Source: an uncultured Pelagibacteraceae bacterium
GTDB taxonomy: Bacteria; Pseudomonadota; Alphaproteobacteria; Pelagibacterales; Pelagibacteraceae
DNA: 32,643 nt
Assembly (NCBI GenBank): GCA_902546375.1
Contig: CACCJO010000008.1
Coordinates: 1 to 32,643 of the forward strand
Direction of reading: 5' to 3'
Under the pieces are notes generated by a model. It was not told the DNA's origin. It did not search any database and saw only the letters and a program-made list of their open reading frames with translations. Shown here piece after piece: positions 30,992 to 32,643 of this stretch (positions are counted from its first letter, which is position 1; each line of letters opens with the position of its first letter). The translations under genes were made by a program, and so were the position numbers.

Positions 30992-32091
30992 TATATCAAT
31001 TCCTGTTTCTTAATTTTAATTCCATACCCATCAAGTCCAATAACTTTTTTTAAAGATCTAGTTATTAATATCATATTTTTAATTTTTAGATCTTTGATTA
31101 TTTGAGCTCCAATTCCATAATTTTTAATTGATTTATCATTTCCCTTTTTGATAAATTCTTTGTTCTTATATTTTTTTAATGTCTGGGTTACCGAACTTAA
31201 ATTTGAGTCTTTTATAAATACTAAAACACAATTTTGGTATTTTTTAAAATAATTTAGAGTTTTATTAAATGAATTTGGCAACTTTTGGTTTATAAGATAA
31301 TTTTGAACAATATTTGATGAAATTACTCTTACTCTTGGAGTGATACCCCTTTTGATTTTACCCTTTACAAGAGCAAAGTGTTCTGCACCATCTAATAAAT
31401 TTTCATAAATTCTAATTTTATATTTTTGGTTTTTGACACTAATTTGACTTTGCTTTTTTAATCTTATTAGTTTTTCTTTTTTTAACCTATAAGCTATTAA
31501 ATCTTCTATTTTTCCAATTTTAAGCTTATGCTTTTCTGCGAAATCAAATAGATCTTGGCCTTTAGCCATTGTGCCATTTTCGTTCATAATTTCACAAATG
31601 ACTGCTGAATTATTTTTTTTTGCGAGTTTTGATATGTCAACAGAGGCTTCTGTATGACCTGCTCTTACAAGAACCCCACCATCTTTAGCAATAATTGGAA
31701 AAATGTGACCAGGAGATACTATATCCTTTTTACTAACATTTTTTTTTGATGCGATCTTAATTGTTTTAGCTCTATCTTTTGCAGATATACCTGTTGTAAT
31801 CCCCTTCTTTGCTTCTATTGAAATTGTAAAAGCTGTTTTATTTCTCGATTGATTTACAGGAGACATTAAAGATAAATTTAATCTTTTAGCTTGTAAACTG
31901 TCCAGTGCTAAACAAATTAAACCACGACCATGTTTTGCCATGAAATTGATATTTTTTGCTGTTGAGTCTGATGATGAAATCACTAAATCACCCTCATTTT
32001 CTCTTTTTTCATCATCAACTAATATGAACATGCCTCCTTTTTTAGCGACACTTATTATTGTTTCTATAGGTGCAAAATTATTTTTTTTCAT
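30991..32091 (-). CDS. ribB: 3,4-dihydroxy-2-butanone-4-phosphate synthase with degenerate GTP cyclohydrolase II domain
   Basis: The N-terminal ~200 residues are a complete RibB: DDEKRENEGDLVISS, MAKHGRGLICLAL, GISAKDRAKTIKIA, GGVLVRAGHTEASVDISKLA and CEIMNENGTMA. It makes dihydroxybutanone phosphate from ribulose-5-phosphate. The C-terminal ~165 residues keep the RibA outline (EHFALVKGKI, RVRVISSN, KNYGIGAQIIKDLKIKNM) but lack the C-x10-C-x-C zinc ligands and the GDVFGSxRCDCG segment, so cyclohydrolase activity is not expected. This is the RibBX arrangement of proteobacteria. A separate ribA must exist elsewhere. It overlaps ribE by 14 bases. Confidence 0.93.
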   Translation of the reverse strand: MKKNNFAPIETIISVAKKGGMFILVDDEKRENEGDLVISSSDSTAKNINFMAKHGRGLICLALDSLQAKRLNLSLMSPVNQSRNKTAFTISIEAKKGITTGISAKDRAKTIKIASKKNVSKKDIVSPGHIFPIIAKDGGVLVRAGHTEASVDISKLAKKNNSAVICEIMNENGTMAKGQDLFDFAEKHKLKIGKIEDLIAYRLKKEKLIRLKKQSQISVKNQKYKIRIYENLLDGAEHFALVKGKIKRGITPRVRVISSNIVQNYLINQKLPNSFNKTLNYFKKYQNCVLVFIKDSNLSSVTQTLKKYKNKEFIKKGNDKSIKNYGIGAQIIKDLKIKNMILITRSLKKVIGLDGYGIKIKKQELI

Positions 32092-32643
32092 AAAAATAAT
32101 TTCTAACGTATTTAGACAAGATATCTATCTCAATATTTACTAAATCATATTTGTTGAGTTTTGATAAGTTAGTTTCTTTATAGGTATGTGGAATTATCCA
32201 AATTTGAAAACCTTTTTTAGTTACTTTTGAAATTGTAAGTGATATTCCATTTATACAAATTGAAGCCTTTTCAATAAGATGTTTTCTTTCTTTTTTGGGT
32301 ATCTCAAAGTCAAAAATAAATGATTTATCAATTTTTTTTATACTTAAAACTTTCGCAACTGTATCAACATGACCTTGGCAAATATGTCCTGAAATTTTTG
32401 TTCCATACTTTAGTGGTAGCTCTAAATTAATTATATCTTCATTCTTTATATATTTAAATTTAGATCGGATTATCGTTTCTTTTGAAAGATAAAACTCCAT
32501 CAATTGTGATTTATAAGAAATTAATGTTAAACATACACCATCACAGGCTACCGATAATCCAATATCTTTTTTAGATACTCTAAGATTGCTTTTTATAAAA
32601 ATATTAATACCTTTGGGCCTTTTGACGATTTTTTTAATTATAC
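32078..32643 (-). CDS. ribE: riboflavin synthase alpha chain, partial at N-terminus
   Basis: Makes riboflavin from two lumazines. The open frame continues to the window edge, so the true start lies beyond 32643. Visible blocks in order are SNLRVSKKDIGLSVACDGVC, LTLISYKSQLMEFYLSKETI, LELPLKYGTKISGHICQGHV and DTVAKVL, which belong to the first lumazine-binding domain and the GGHxVQGHVD link, then CINGISLTISKVTKKGFQIW and IPHTYKETNL of the second. It leads ribB, ribH, nusB and thiL in one minus-strand operon. Confidence 0.92.
   Translation of the reverse strand, partial: IIKKIVKRPKGINIFIKSNLRVSKKDIGLSVACDGVCLTLISYKSQLMEFYLSKETIIRSKFKYIKNEDIINLELPLKYGTKISGHICQGHVDTVAKVLSIKKIDKSFIFDFEIPKKERKHLIEKASICINGISLTISKVTKKGFQIWIIPHTYKETNLSKLNKYDLVNIEIDILSKYVRNYFYEKK

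Overview
This window looks like a chromosomal segment of a SAR11 bacterium (Candidatus Pelagibacter or a close relative). The evidence is strong A+T bias, lysine/asparagine/isoleucine-rich proteins, start/stop overlaps at almost every gene junction, a tandem SAM-II/SAM-V leader ahead of metY (an arrangement described from Pelagibacter), alphaproteobacterial gene orders, and a membrane H+-pyrophosphatase. The taxonomic call is inference; no search was run.

Layout. 1-5906 (+): a tightly overlapping operon of a SPOR/RlpA-type gene end, dacC, tmk, holB, metG, tatD and an MBL-fold hydrolase. 5892-8073 (-): glutathione peroxidase, nhaA and a zinc-ribbon membrane protein. 8130-10484 (+): tRNA-Pro, an NDUFS4-like complex I subunit, an SbmA-like transporter and glpX. 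10489-16022: the accessory part, with tRNA-Glu, a GIY-YIG protein, a two-domain glycosyltransferase, a GT2 glycosyltransferase, a tyrosine recombinase next to a dif/att-like inverted repeat, a small membrane protein, an unidentified G+C-rich structured RNA leading into a short ogt gene, and an unusually long empty spacer. 16023-21185 (-): two transporters, hom, a 53-residue lipoprotein, argC, rpsI and rplM. 21237-22717 (+): tandem SAM riboswitches and metY. 22710-27064: ctaA, chorismate mutase, rpmG, merR-type regulator, ihfA, plsX, rpmF, a cytochrome bc1 chaperone and bamE. 27066-32643 (-): hppA, then the thiL-nusB-ribH-ribB-ribE operon, whose ribE runs off the window.

How it fits together. 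Most of the window is housekeeping: cell wall, DNA synthesis, translation, methionine/threonine/arginine synthesis, riboflavin/thiamine synthesis and respiration. The part most likely to hold something undescribed is 14750-15700. There a complete tyrosine recombinase starts two bases from a 37-bp site made of two 15-bp inverted arms around a 7-bp spacer, its likely promoter overlaps that site, and a 172-nt segment of about 52% G+C with four consecutive hairpins precedes ogt. A second theme is translation without leaders: two protein genes start 2 and 6 nt after the encoded CCA of a tRNA, and bamE and rplM appear to start at or near their transcription start.
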